The position numbers and the translations under genes were made by a program. Below the pieces are notes generated by a model. It was not told the DNA's origin. It did not search any database and worked only from the letters and a program-made list of their open reading frames with translations. A DNA stretch of 64,000 nucleotides, taken from the NCBI GenBank assembly GCA_035771165.1, contig JAWNZC010000234.1, forward strand, positions 1,510,001-1,574,000. The letters are read 5' to 3'. Of the stretch, positions 7,744 to 16,421 are shown in pieces (positions within the stretch are counted from its first letter, which is position 1; the number at the start of each line of letters is the position of its first letter). This DNA is from Paragorgia papillata. Its lineage: Eukaryota; Cnidaria; Anthozoa; Scleralcyonacea; Coralliidae.

Positions 7744-9051
7744 ATGGAAGGATTTGAATTTGACACTTTTAACGATAACACCCCGGAAATGCGGGGTGAA
7801 GAAGAAACAAGCTTCATAGACGTTGACAATGACGACTATGGTTATGATGACGATGACTACGATGAAAACATCGATCTGGAAGGAAGACCAGATCTAGATC
7901 CGTTTGACCCAAACGCGTGGGTAAAAGCAAGGGATGTAAACACAACTGAAGAAGAAAATGTAGAAGAAAACACCTTAAAAAACAAACTAAAACGGTGGGA
8001 AACTGCTGAAAAAAGAAGAATCACAAAAACACGAAAAACTTTTTTCCGTGACAATTTTAATCAAGAAATAGTGATGAAAGATGGACCCGCCTCGAGAGAT
8101 CTAATCAACAAAAGTTTAATCTCAATAAGTGAAAAAACTGGTAAGGTAAACGGAATTCTTTTTGACGGAGAAAGAGTTGTTGTTCAAAAAGGAAAAGGAT
8201 TTGTATTAAGCAAAAGTGAAAATGTGAAAGATGCTGTTCAAGAATACACCCATCTTATGGAAAAGGCACGTTACGAACATAACAAAACCGCAAACGGTTT
8301 TATTGAGGAAATCGTTGGTAGTCTTCCTGGGACACCAAGTGTTAATGGGATTAGAGCAAATGTTATTGATAACATCCAAGCTGAAATAGAAATAGGTAAC
8401 AATTCGATTGACAAAACACAACTTACAAATGAGGAACTAAGAGAACTTGGTGGGATACTAGCTGTAGATAACATTGAAAATTTAGACGCTGTTGACATAG
8501 CTGTTAAGTACTGGGATGACAAAGCAAAAGCTGAAGTTGATAACCGGAAAAAAGCTGTTTACAAAGACATTTCAGATGTGGCTAAGTTAAAAGCTGAAGA
8601 ACTCAGACTAAAAAATAACTTAAAACCAACTAGCGAAGAAATCTCAGATAGGATAGCTGACGATGAAATAACAAAATTTCAAAAATTTAAAAATTTTGCT
8701 AAAGAAAACTTTGTATCTCTGTCAACATTAGCTATAACTATTGCTGGTGTTATAACAACAGTAGTTATATTTGGTAAAAAAAACTTAACTAGTGCTGCAA
8801 AAGCCGCTGCACAAGTGGCTGCTAACTTAGCAAAAGCATCACTAAAAATAGCAAAAGCACAATACAAAATACTGAAAGCTGCCCTACCCGTAATACTTAA
8901 GTTGTTTAACATGTTAACCAAATTATTGTTATTTGGTTCAAAAGGGTTGTTATGGCTGTCAAAACATATGTGGGTATTAGCTATTGCTTTTGCCTATATT
9001 CTTTACAGAAACGTAAAAGCACTTTTACCAAAAAAAGATAGTAATAAATGA
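7744..9051 (+). CDS. acidic, membrane-associated virion-type protein (435 aa)
   Basis: Residues 1-75 are very acidic (DVDNDDYGYDDDDYDENIDLE). The middle is charged and helical. A hydrophobic helix at about 324-343 is followed by a Lys/Ala-rich amphipathic stretch (about 345-400) and a second membrane segment near 408-424. The helical end resembles membrane-active virion proteins of Polintons that I have seen, but no function is established. ATG follows AATAAATAAA, which overlaps the integrase stop. Its own stop overlaps the next start (TAAATGA). Confidence 0.72.
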   Translation: MEGFEFDTFNDNTPEMRGEEETSFIDVDNDDYGYDDDDYDENIDLEGRPDLDPFDPNAWVKARDVNTTEEENVEENTLKNKLKRWETAEKRRITKTRKTFFRDNFNQEIVMKDGPASRDLINKSLISISEKTGKVNGILFDGERVVVQKGKGFVLSKSENVKDAVQEYTHLMEKARYEHNKTANGFIEEIVGSLPGTPSVNGIRANVIDNIQAEIEIGNNSIDKTQLTNEELRELGGILAVDNIENLDAVDIAVKYWDDKAKAEVDNRKKAVYKDISDVAKLKAEELRLKNNLKPTSEEISDRIADDEITKFQKFKNFAKENFVSLSTLAITIAGVITTVVIFGKKNLTSAAKAAAQVAANLAKASLKIAKAQYKILKAALPVILKLFNMLTKLLLFGSKGLLWLSKHMWVLAIAFAYILYRNVKALLPKKDSNK

Positions 9052-9578
9052 ACACAGAAGAACTTAACTTTGAAAACATACAACCAGACGTACAACACGA
9101 AAACAACAATCTTAGAGATGAGCTAATCCGCTTGTCTGCCGCAAAAGAAATTAAATACTCAGAAAAATATATCAAAAAGGCAAGTCAATCCGCATTAGAA
9201 AAAATCAAGGAAAACCATCAACGCGATCAAATGGATAAGGTCAACTCACAACTAACTGAAAGTCTTATTTCAAAGTTTTCAACACTAATGGAACAGCTGA
9301 ATATGGTTGAAAACAACGGTAACCTAGACAAAGAACTATCAGAAAACAAACTTTTTCATGACGATGTTAAAACAATGGTTATGAAAATATCTCCCTACAT
9401 TCCTATGATTGGTTTGTTTTCAGGAGGTCTAATACTAGCAAAACATATGTGGGATAAACCTGAAAACAAAGTAGATAAAGAAACACAAGATGAAGTACAA
9501 AGTAATCAGGATTCTGGTGCAAGCAGCAGTAGTAGCGATGCTGTTAATTCCAGTAACAGTGGAGTTAATACTGATTAA
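9048..9578 (+). CDS. coiled-coil membrane protein (176 aa)
   Basis: ATG at 9048 overlaps the previous stop by three bases inside TAATAAATGA, so one sequence is stop, start and promoter-like motif. Residues about 20-110 are charged and helical, a hydrophobic segment lies near 115-132 (MIGLFSGGLILAKHMW), and the tail is Ser/Asn-rich (ASSSSSDAVNSSNSG). Likely a membrane-anchored partner of the preceding gene product. Function unknown. A hairpin at 9595-9621 follows the stop. Confidence 0.68.
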   Translation: MNTEELNFENIQPDVQHENNNLRDELIRLSAAKEIKYSEKYIKKASQSALEKIKENHQRDQMDKVNSQLTESLISKFSTLMEQLNMVENNGNLDKELSENKLFHDDVKTMVMKISPYIPMIGLFSGGLILAKHMWDKPENKVDKETQDEVQSNQDSGASSSSSDAVNSSNSGVNTD

Positions 9579-9594
9579 AACATTACTATTTTAA

Positions 9595-9621
9595 TTTCCC
9601 ATTTTTAAATAAAATGGGAAA
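9595..9621. terminator. 3' hairpin with 11-bp stem that also contains the next start codon
   Basis: TTTCCCATTTT (9595-9605) and AAAATGGGAAA (9611-9621) form a perfect stem around the loop TAAAT. It lies 17 bp past the stop at 9578. The ATG of the gene at 9614 is in the right arm. Confidence 0.6.
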
Positions 9622-9895
9622 CTCAACAAGTAAATCAAAAGAAAAACTCAACAAAAACCACAACACACGAAAAGGATTCCAGCTTGGTATCAGTTTCGGT
9701 AAAGATACAGAAACTATAGAAGGAAACGTACAGATGGGTTGGACAAACAAAACAGTCAAGAACTACTCTCGTATACCCGGGTATACCACTTGTCAGCACT
9801 GTCCTGAATCTCTGGACATATCTCACGGACCAAATCGTCAATTACCATCAGCTTCCCATCAAACAGAGCCTGATCAAAGTGAACCCCTCGCATGA
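9614..9895 (+). CDS. small protein with myristoylation-like N-terminus (93 aa)
   Basis: Begins MGNSTSKSKEK, a good N-myristoylation signal (Gly2, Ser6, then Lys). The basic first part fits membrane targeting. ATG follows TTTTTAAATAAA, the element's start motif. From about 9756 on, the frame runs antisense through the 3' end of the convergent gene at 9756-10256, so the last 45 or so residues may be run-on after loss of the original stop. No known family. Confidence 0.5.
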   Translation: MGNSTSKSKEKLNKNHNTRKGFQLGISFGKDTETIEGNVQMGWTNKTVKNYSRIPGYTTCQHCPESLDISHGPNRQLPSASHQTEPDQSEPLA

Positions 9896-10256
9896 ACTCT
9901 CTAAGGTTGTTCAACACCTTTCTATAATTTTTAAAGGCAAACCTGTTTCTGTCCACCGCTTTTGACAAATTAGCTTTTCGCATATAACCAGCTATCAAAA
10001 GACCTAACCCTGACATTGCACCTAAAATCAATGGATTAAGTGTGATACAACCCAAAACAGTTCCACCAGTGCCACCAGATATTAAAAGTACTTTTAATGT
10101 CATAAAAATGTTGTCTTTGTACTTGCTTTTTTTATACATTCTCTCATAACATTTTGTTAATCTGTGATAGTGTGCATACATTTCCTTAAATTTTGTTATT
10201 TGTTCTTCAGTTAAATCTTTTGAGATATGATTGAAGTTAAATATTTTACAAACCAT
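9756..10256 (-). CDS. two-transmembrane-segment protein (166 aa), SLATT-like layout
   Basis: A charged N-terminal helix (residues 10-50) is followed by a hydrophobic hairpin at about 51-92 (GGTGGTVLGCITLNPLILGAMSGLGLLIAGYM) and a cytosolic helical domain to the end. Similar proteins occur in other Polintons, as far as I recall; the layout resembles two-TM SLATT effectors, but homology is not shown. ATG is fused to TACTATAATAA (10257-10267 reversed). Its last 140 bp overlap antisense with the gene at 9614. Confidence 0.72.
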   Translation of the reverse strand: MVCKIFNFNHISKDLTEEQITKFKEMYAHYHRLTKCYERMYKKSKYKDNIFMTLKVLLISGGTGGTVLGCITLNPLILGAMSGLGLLIAGYMRKANLSKAVDRNRFAFKNYRKVLNNLREFMRGVHFDQALFDGKLMVIDDLVREICPEIQDSADKWYTRVYESSS

Positions 10257-10267
10257 TTATTATAGTA
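10257..10267 (-). promoter_or_regulatory. start-site promoter motif TACTATAATAA fused to ATG
   Basis: Reversed, it gives TACTATAATAAATG, an exact copy of the motif before the 73-aa gene at 1567. Confidence 0.62.
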
Positions 10268-10474
10268 CGATTTAAAGTGGGACACTTTTTTTGACCATTT
10301 TTCAACCATTTTTTCAACCATTTTTTCAACCATGTTTTCGACCGTTTTAGGGGGACAACTTTTCACTTTTTTGTATAATAAAGAAATGTACTAAAGTTAA
10401 CTTTAAGTTAAAGTTAAAGTTAACTTCACCTTAAAGTGGGACAACCTACCAAAAACCTACTATAATAAATAACA
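10268..10474. repeat. divergent intergenic region with short tandem and inverted repeats
   Basis: It holds about four copies of a 13-bp TTTTTTCAACCAT-type unit (10286-10335), three GGGACA(A/C)-type boxes (10279, about 10351 and 10437), and AAGTTAACTTTAAG/AAAGTTAACTT inverted repeats (10393-10425). A stray GTATAATAAAG (about 10373-10383) precedes a two-codon frame ATG-TAC-TAA at 10386. It separates divergent genes and may be a control region or origin. Confidence 0.65.
10456..10470 (+). promoter_or_regulatory. start-site promoter motif CCTACTATAATAAAT
   Basis: Four bases before the ATG at 10475. Identical 15-base string, reversed, lies before the gene starting at 1567, supporting a shared functional motif. 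Confidence 0.62.
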
Positions 10475-10792
10475 ATGTATACAATAAGACAACTAAGACA
10501 AATGGGTAAAGAAAGAGGAATTAAATACTTTTCAAAAATGAATAGTAAAACTCTATGTGAAAAACTTGGTCTTACACTAGTAAGAAATCAAGCATTCGAC
10601 ACCCATAACAAAAACAAAATTGGTATTCCAGTACCAATCACAGTTGAAAACATGGAAAGTGGTGAAATTATAAAATTTCCAAGCATATACAAAGCATCAA
10701 AACATCTTGACACAAACCCAAATTACATTTACAAATTCCTAAAAGAAAAAACTGTACTAATAAAGGGGTGTCTGTACTCTATCACAAAATAG
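10475..10792 (+). CDS. small DNA-binding protein, SAP-like plus NUMOD1-like (105 aa)
   Basis: Residues 3-32 (TIRQLRQMGKERGIKYFSKM, then TLCEKLG) look like a SAP or Rho-N type helix-extended loop. Residues about 60-100 (SGEIIKFPSIYKASKHLDTN, then YIYKFLKEK and an IKG turn) resemble the NUMOD1 DNA-binding repeat found beside homing endonucleases. No nuclease domain is present. This suggests a small regulator or DNA-binding protein; both domain calls are by eye. Full promoter motif upstream, hairpin at 10827-10853 downstream, then the polymerase gene. Confidence 0.66.
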   Translation: MYTIRQLRQMGKERGIKYFSKMNSKTLCEKLGLTLVRNQAFDTHNKNKIGIPVPITVENMESGEIIKFPSIYKASKHLDTNPNYIYKFLKEKTVLIKGCLYSITK

Positions 10793-10826
10793 TCAGTTTT
10801 TATTCCATACTTCCTTTTCTTAAAAA

Positions 10827-10853
10827 ATTTCATATATTCTAAGTATATGAAAT
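10827..10853. terminator. 3' hairpin, 10-bp stem
   Basis: ATTTCATATA (10827-10836) and TATATGAAAT (10844-10853) flank a 7-base loop, 35 bp after the stop at 10792. Confidence 0.58.
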
Positions 10854-10881
10854 TAAATCAAATTTTTTTTTTGTTAAATCA

Positions 10882-10893
10882 TACTATAATAAA
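10882..10893 (+). promoter_or_regulatory. start-site promoter motif TACTATAATAAA before PolB
   Basis: Exact copy of the motif at 617-628. It ends 9 bp before the ATG at 10903, a slightly longer spacing than for the capsid genes. Confidence 0.6.
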
Positions 10894-10902
10894 GGGATAA
10901 AA

Positions 10903-13900
10903 ATGTGGAATACTAATATTAACGAATATATTAAAAAACTTGAACTTAAAAACAAACGTCAAGTTCAAAAACAAGAAGAAAAACATCAACGAGAAAAAAC
11001 AAGACTTCAGCGTCAAATTCAACGACAACAGCAAGAAGAAAAACGTCAACAAGAAAAAGTCAAGCGTCAACAAGAAAAAGTTAAACAAAAATTACAACAA
11101 AAAATGAACGTCGTCCTGGAAAAAGCCAAAAAACAATGGCACAAGCAAGAACTCAAGGCCCTAAAAAAGCAACAACACAAGGAAACCATCAAGTGGCGAA
11201 AAGAAATCAAACAGGAGTCCAAACGTCAATTCAACGTCATCGAAGGAAAGAAATGGAAAGGATCTAAAAAACTCGCCAATATTCGTGAAAAGCTTAGTAG
11301 TAAGCTGTGGAATAGTGCTAACGAAAAAGCAAAAATGTTGAATGAATTTAACAACAACAACTTTTTGCCAACAATTGTTTCAAGAGCAATACGTAAAAAC
11401 ACAGAAAAATGGGAAATCAATGGTGATGGAGTTAACGATCCAAGGGCATTCGTCTATGGTGTTTCAGAAAACGTCGAAAATTTAATTAACAACACCACAA
11501 GTGTTGGTAAAAAGGTTAACACAGTCCTTGTTTGTGTGTTAAAAGATGCTAGCAACAACGAAGAACTGGTCTACTTTAGAAGTAGAACCCACTCAATTAT
11601 TTCAAAAGAAGATGCCAGTGAAGAATACAGAAAAATGTGTGGTAAAATGTTAGAAAGTCTGTCGGTGTTTCAAAGAAGAGGGTCTGGATGGAGGTTACTT
11701 TATGTTGATGGTTTAGAAATTTTCATAACAAAATACAAACCAGTAAACGGTAAAAGCTACAAACCTTTACCAAAATTTCTTAGCACCAAAAAGGCTATCA
11801 TCAACATAGAAAACGACGGTAACCAGTGCTTCAAATACGCGGTAACAAGAGCGCTAAACCCTGTGGAAAAGGATGGTGGTAGAGTAACCAAAGTTCTAAA
11901 ACTCCAAGCAGAAGAACTTAACTGGAGTGATGTGGTGTTTCCTATGGAGTTAAAAAATATAACCAAGTTTGAAATAGTAAACGAAATCTGTATCAACGTT
12001 TTTGGATTTGAAGATGAAATTAAAAAGGTGTTTCCGTTAAGAGTTTCTAAAAACTATTACAATGAGAAAATCAACCTGTTTTTATACAATGAACATTACA
12101 GTGTTGTCAGTGACATAGGCAAACTTCTTTCTAGCCAACTTAGTAAGAAAAAAGCTAGTAAGCATATCTGTTTAAGATGTCTGAACGCGTTTGTAACAGA
12201 AGAATTGCTAACAAAACACTCAGAAGTTTGTAACACACATGACATCCAAATCCATGAATATCCTAAAGAAGGATCGGAAACATACTTTAAGCAGTATCAA
12301 AAAACAACTAATGTACCGTTTGTCATTTACGCTGATTTCGAAAGTTTCATCAGACCTATTGATACGGTACAGAAAAACAACGATGAAAGTCATACCACTG
12401 CTTACCAGCACCATCAACCATCAGGATATTGCTATACAGTCAAATGTATTGATGAAAGTATATATCAAGACAAAACTGTGTTGTATACGATGGAAAATGA
12501 AGACGAGGATATAGGTAAAAAATTTGTTGAAAGTGTTGAACATGAGATGAAAGAAATCTATGAAATCACAAAACAAATTAAACCTATTCAAATGAGTAAA
12601 ACACAAGAAAAATAATTTCGGTGTGAAAAGAACTGCTACGTTTGTAGTGAGGTACTGAACGCCGATCGAGTTCGGGATCACTGCCATCTAACAGGAAAGT
12701 ACCGTGGTGCTGCTCACAGCAAGTGCAACCTGAAAATGAAAAACCCAAAATTTTTACCTGTTTTGTTTCACAACCTGGAAGGTTACGATGCACATTTGTT
12801 CATCAAAAGTCTAGGACTTTCAGAAGGAAAAATTAACTGCATACCTAAGACAGACGAAAAGTACATTAGTTTTAGTAAGGAAGTGGTTATGGAAACGATA
12901 ACAAAAAATGAAAAAACAAGAGATGTTAAGTATGAACTAAGGTTTCTGGATTCACTAAAGTTTACTCTAAGTTCGTTAGATGGATTAGTCAAAAACTTAG
13001 GTTCCGACCAGTTCAAATCTGTCGAACAAGGGTTTAACGGTTATAGTGAAACCCAAGTTAACCTACTTAAGAAAAAGGGGGTTTTTCCCTATGAGTTCAT
13101 GTCCGGATTTGAAAAACTGAGTTATCCTCGGTTACCTAACAAATCTGAGTTCTTTTCCAAGCTAAACAACACACACATTTCAGACGAGGATTACAAGCAT
13201 GCCCAAAATGTTTGGACTGCCTTTAACTGTCAAACTATGCGAGATTATCACAATCTGTACTTAAAAACCGATGTGTTACTCCTTGCTGATGTTATGGAAG
13301 GTTTCAGAGATGTTTGTAAGAAAAACTATGGATTAGATCCGCTCTGGTACTACACCAGTCCAGGTTTGGCATGGGACGCAGCTCTCAAGCTAACAAAAGT
13401 TAAACTAGAACTAATAACCGATCCGGATATGTACCTTATGATTGAAAAAGGAATCCGAGGTGGTATCTCAACTATCACCAAAAGATATGCCAAAGCCAAC
13501 AATAAGTACATGCCGAACTTCAAACTACATGAACTAAATGTTTTTCTAGCATATTTAGATGCTAACAACCTGTACGGTTGGGCCATGAGTAAGAAACTAC
13601 CTGTTAAAGATTTCCGGTGGTTGGAACAGCAACAGCTTGAAACATGGGAATCTGTACCGTGTATTCTAGAAGTAGATTTAGAATATCCACAAGAATTACA
13701 CGACTTACATAACGAATACCCACTAGCTGCGGAAAGACTAAGTGTTGACGGTGTAAATAAGTTAATTCCTAACTTAATGAATAAGGAAAAGTACGTCATA
13801 CATCACGAAGCACTAAAGCAATGCTTAAAACTAGGACTAAAGTTAACTAAAATTCACCGCGGAATAACGTTTGTTGAAAAGGCCTGGTTAAAACCATACA

Positions 13901-14760
13901 TCAAACTCAACACAGATTTAAGAACCAAAGCAACCACAGATTTTGAAAAAGATTTCTTTAAGTTGATGAATAACTCGGTATTTGGGAAAACGATGGAAAA
14001 CGTAAGAAACCGAGTTGATGTTAAACTAGTAACAAACGAAGGCCAGCTTGAAAAACTAGCTAAGAAATCCAACTTTGATAGGGTTAACATATTCACAGAA
14101 AACCTAGTTGCTGTCCATATGAAAAAGACTATGGTGAAGCTTAACAAACCTATATACTTAGGTATGAGTATTCTAGATATCAGTAAAACACTAATGTACG
14201 ATTTTCATTACAACTATATTAAACCAAAGTACGGAAAAAAGGCTAGCCTGCTGTTTACGGATACAGACAGCCTATGCTATGAAATTCAAACCGACGACTT
14301 TTACAAGGATATTAGTAATGATGTAAGTAGTAGGTTCGACACCAGTAACTTTCCAAAGGAACACAGCGATAGTGCGGGTAATCACAGTGAGATCCAAACC
14401 GGTGTCAACAAAAAGGTTATCGGTATGTTTAAGGATGAGGCGGGAGGAAAACAAATCACAGAATTCGTAGGATTACGAAGTAAACTGTACGCTTACAAAA
14501 TGAACTCCGGATCTGAAGAAAAAAGATGTAAGGGTGTGAAGAAAGGAGTAGTTAAGAATGAGATCACCTTTCAGGATTACAAAGACTGTGTGTTTAGTAA
14601 AAAACGTCTGATGAAAGGAATGAATACATTCCGAAGCCGGCAGCATGAAATATATACGGAACACATTAATAAGATAGCTCTTTCGGCGAACGACGACAAA
14701 AGAATAATATTATCAAACGGAATTCAGACACTGGCAATCGGTCATCACAAAAGTCAATAA
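10903..14760 (+). pseudogene. protein-primed family B DNA polymerase with one in-frame stop
   Basis: One frame of 1,286 codons, interrupted once by TAA at 12613-12615 (codon 571); it is otherwise open. Domains in order: Lys/Gln-rich coiled coil (about 5-105), a C2..HC finger (HICLRCLNAF), exonuclease I YADFES (about 475), a Cys/His cluster CYVCSEV...DHCHLTG (about 576-605), exonuclease II FHNLEGYDAHLF (about 622), exonuclease III YLKTDVLLLADV (about 785), polymerase A DANNLYGWAM (886), polymerase B KLMNNSVFGK (1020) and polymerase C FTDTDSL (1119-1123). It replicates Polinton DNA from a protein primer. The stop is between exonuclease motifs I and II. Read-through, recoding or recent decay are all possible; decay is the default. 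Confidence 0.92.
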
Positions 14761-15097
14761 ACGAAACGTAGGTAGTCCCCGGGGGTGGGTATGTATTATT
14801 ATTAAAAAATTAATAATAATGTTCTAGAACAGACTAGGGCAAACATGGCGCGCGTGGGTGAGACGTCATTATGTTTGTTGAAACGATAAAACCAAAAGTG
14901 CGCTAGGGCCCGCCCTACTCTACTACTTACAGACACGAGGTATACAGACGAGGGTATACAGACACGAGGCGAAGAATGACATCTAAAACGATCCGATTTG
15001 GTTAGTTAATTGGCGTAGTTATTTTTCTAAAAACGTCTAAGTCGAGAAAATCAAAGCTAAAGTTTATGTAAATGAAGAGGAATCTGAGTTTAAGAAA
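14761..15097. other. right terminal region of the Polinton and flank
   Basis: No gene. A hairpin with an 11-bp A/T stem (14795-14805 with 14810-14820) follows the polymerase stop by 35 bp. CTACTCTACTACT ends near 14,927 and is the proposed element terminus. Just outside, a GTATACAGAC(A)GAGG unit repeats about three times (14931-14972). The rest is unremarkable flank. Confidence 0.5.
14795..14820. terminator. 3' hairpin after polymerase gene
   Basis: ATTATTATTA (14795-14804) and TAATAATAAT (14811-14820) pair perfectly, plus one inner A-T pair, around a loop of four A. Confidence 0.58.
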
Positions 15098-15098
15098 G

Positions 15099-15183
<85 letters not shown>
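15098..15183. repeat. (TA)n microsatellite
   Basis: About 86 bp of pure AT dinucleotide directly bordering the left Penelope copy. Confidence 0.95.
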
Positions 15184-15184
<1 letters not shown>

Positions 15185-15480
15185 CGAAGATAGTTCCGGA
15201 TGGCAAATAATAATAAATTTCTCATAAAGGCATAGATTGCATCTCTTGGTCTTGCTGGAATAGGGCCTACATTGTTTAATTATTCTCCATTTGATTGAAT
15301 ATGGTGTGTCTGACTCTTTTAAATTCCAAATATATGTACTAAGTTCAGTGGCGTGCTTATGTTGTCACGGATTTCTGAAACTGCTTGTGTGGTTGTTAAA
15401 TCTTGTTTTAAACGGGCCTTCGGTAAGTCCAACGTAGCTTTTCTCTTCAACGCTATCTAATGCCAAACCACAGGCATTGT
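15185..15480 (-). mobile_element. Penelope-like element fragment (GIY-YIG end), inverted copy
   Basis: The minus strand encodes a GIY-YIG tail with EEKSYVGLTEGPFKTRFNNH, followed by a region matching the + copy at 15480-15844 base for base over most of its length. A frameshift near 15364 breaks it. Head-to-head with the next entry; the two copies meet near 15,480. Confidence 0.8.
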
Positions 15481-15844
15481 TTACCAAGCCACAGTTAAAA
15501 GAGAAGATAGCGGTGAAGAGAAAAGCTACGTTGGACTTACCGAAGGCCCGTTTAAAACAAGATTTAACAACCACACAAGCAGTTTCAGAAATCCACAACA
15601 TAAGCACGCCACTGAACTTAGTACATATATTTGGAATTTGAAAGAGTCAGACACATCATATTCGATCAAATGGAGAATAATTAAACAATGTAGGCCCTAT
15701 TCCAGCAAGACCAGGAAATGCAATCTATGCCTTTGTGAGAAATGTATTATTATTTGCCATCCGGAACTATCTTCGCTAAACACTAGAAATGAACTTATAT
15801 CGACATGCAGACATAGAAAAAAACACTTACTAAGCAGTCAATAA
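15480..15844 (+). mobile_element. Penelope-like element GIY-YIG endonuclease end (fragment)
   Basis: Open frame from about 15481 to TAA at 15842-15844: SYVGLTEGPFKTRFNNHTSS, then the Cys-rich KCNLCLCEKCIII and NTRNELISTCRH. These are the GIY-YIG nuclease core and the C-terminal Cys/His block of Penelope-like retroelements. The reverse transcriptase part is missing (5' truncation). A hammerhead ribozyme lies 125 bp downstream. Confidence 0.86.
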
Positions 15845-15968
15845 CCAAGCTGACATAATTAACAAGCTAACTATTCATAACACTGTAAACCAAAACCGCA
15901 TTTTATTGTAATGACGTCATCCGTGTAAAATAGTCAAGTTTCCTAGCTACGAGAACCAGACGCGATAA

Positions 15969-16022
15969 TCACCTGATGAGTGTGGCAAGCTTTGCTTGCC
16001 ACACGAAACAAATTTGTAGTGA
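15969..16022 (+). ncRNA. hammerhead self-cleaving ribozyme
   Basis: All core parts are present: CTGATGA at 15973-15979, an 11-bp stem II (GTGTGGCAAGC with GCTTGCCACAC, TTT loop), GAAA at 16005-16008, a short palindromic stem III ACAAATTTGT ending in U-A, and stem I TCAC (15969-15972) with GTGA (16019-16022). Predicted cleavage is after A16018. Minimal hammerheads with a tiny stem III are typical of Penelope-like elements, one of which lies just upstream. Confidence 0.9.
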
Positions 16023-16118
16023 ATAAAATTTTAATGAAGTAACCGAAGTTTATCCTCTTGTCTTATTCCGCTCTACCTCGGTATTGAGCACTCTATTCAT
16101 TTGTTTTCAAACTTGCTA

Positions 16119-16154
<36 letters not shown>

Positions 16155-16361
16155 GCACCAATCAGACGCTCTCGTCGAATACAATTACGTGAGGAACAGC
16201 GCGAACATTCTAATACACCGTTAAACTTTTCTGAAGAAGACTCGAAGAACCGAGTTGAAAGCTCAAAACTTTAATAATATAGTCCGGAGAACACTTATTT
16301 ACTACATTATGCCTGGATTACAAATCTTCAAATTCATATATATATATATATATATATATAC
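16119..16361. repeat. (TA)n blocks around a short repeat
   Basis: (TA)n at 16119-16150 and 16338-16361 flank a 190-bp block with no gene. The block contains an ACTCG/CGAGT hairpin inside a degenerate CTGAAGA...GAAA string (16231-16260). Confidence 0.75.
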
Positions 16362-16421
16362 TTTCTTAAACTTAATAATAATTCATGAGGAAAATTCAAA
16401 ATAATTCAGTGTCTGTTTACC

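Larger units (their letters stand above)
1..14927. mobile_element. Maverick/Polinton (adintovirus-like) element, left end outside window
   Basis: The block combines the hallmark Polinton genes: protein-primed PolB, DDE integrase, A32-type packaging ATPase, double-jelly-roll capsid protein and a penton-like protein. Genes are packed tightly on both strands with a shared start-site motif. The right terminus is proposed at about 14,927 because the reverse complement there begins AGTAGTAGAGTAGGG, like the AG-rich ends of Polintons; the left terminal repeat is not in the window, so the end is an inference. One nonsense codon in PolB suggests a recently inactivated or nearly intact copy. Confidence 0.93.

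Noticed and set aside
15365..15607. Separate minus-strand gene
   Set aside because: It spans the joint of two inverted Penelope fragments and part of it is antisense to the + copy.
16231..16270. CTGAAGA...GAAA string resembling a hammerhead
   Set aside because: Stem II forms (ACTCG/CGAGT) but no stem III and no stem I can be paired, so the fold is incomplete.
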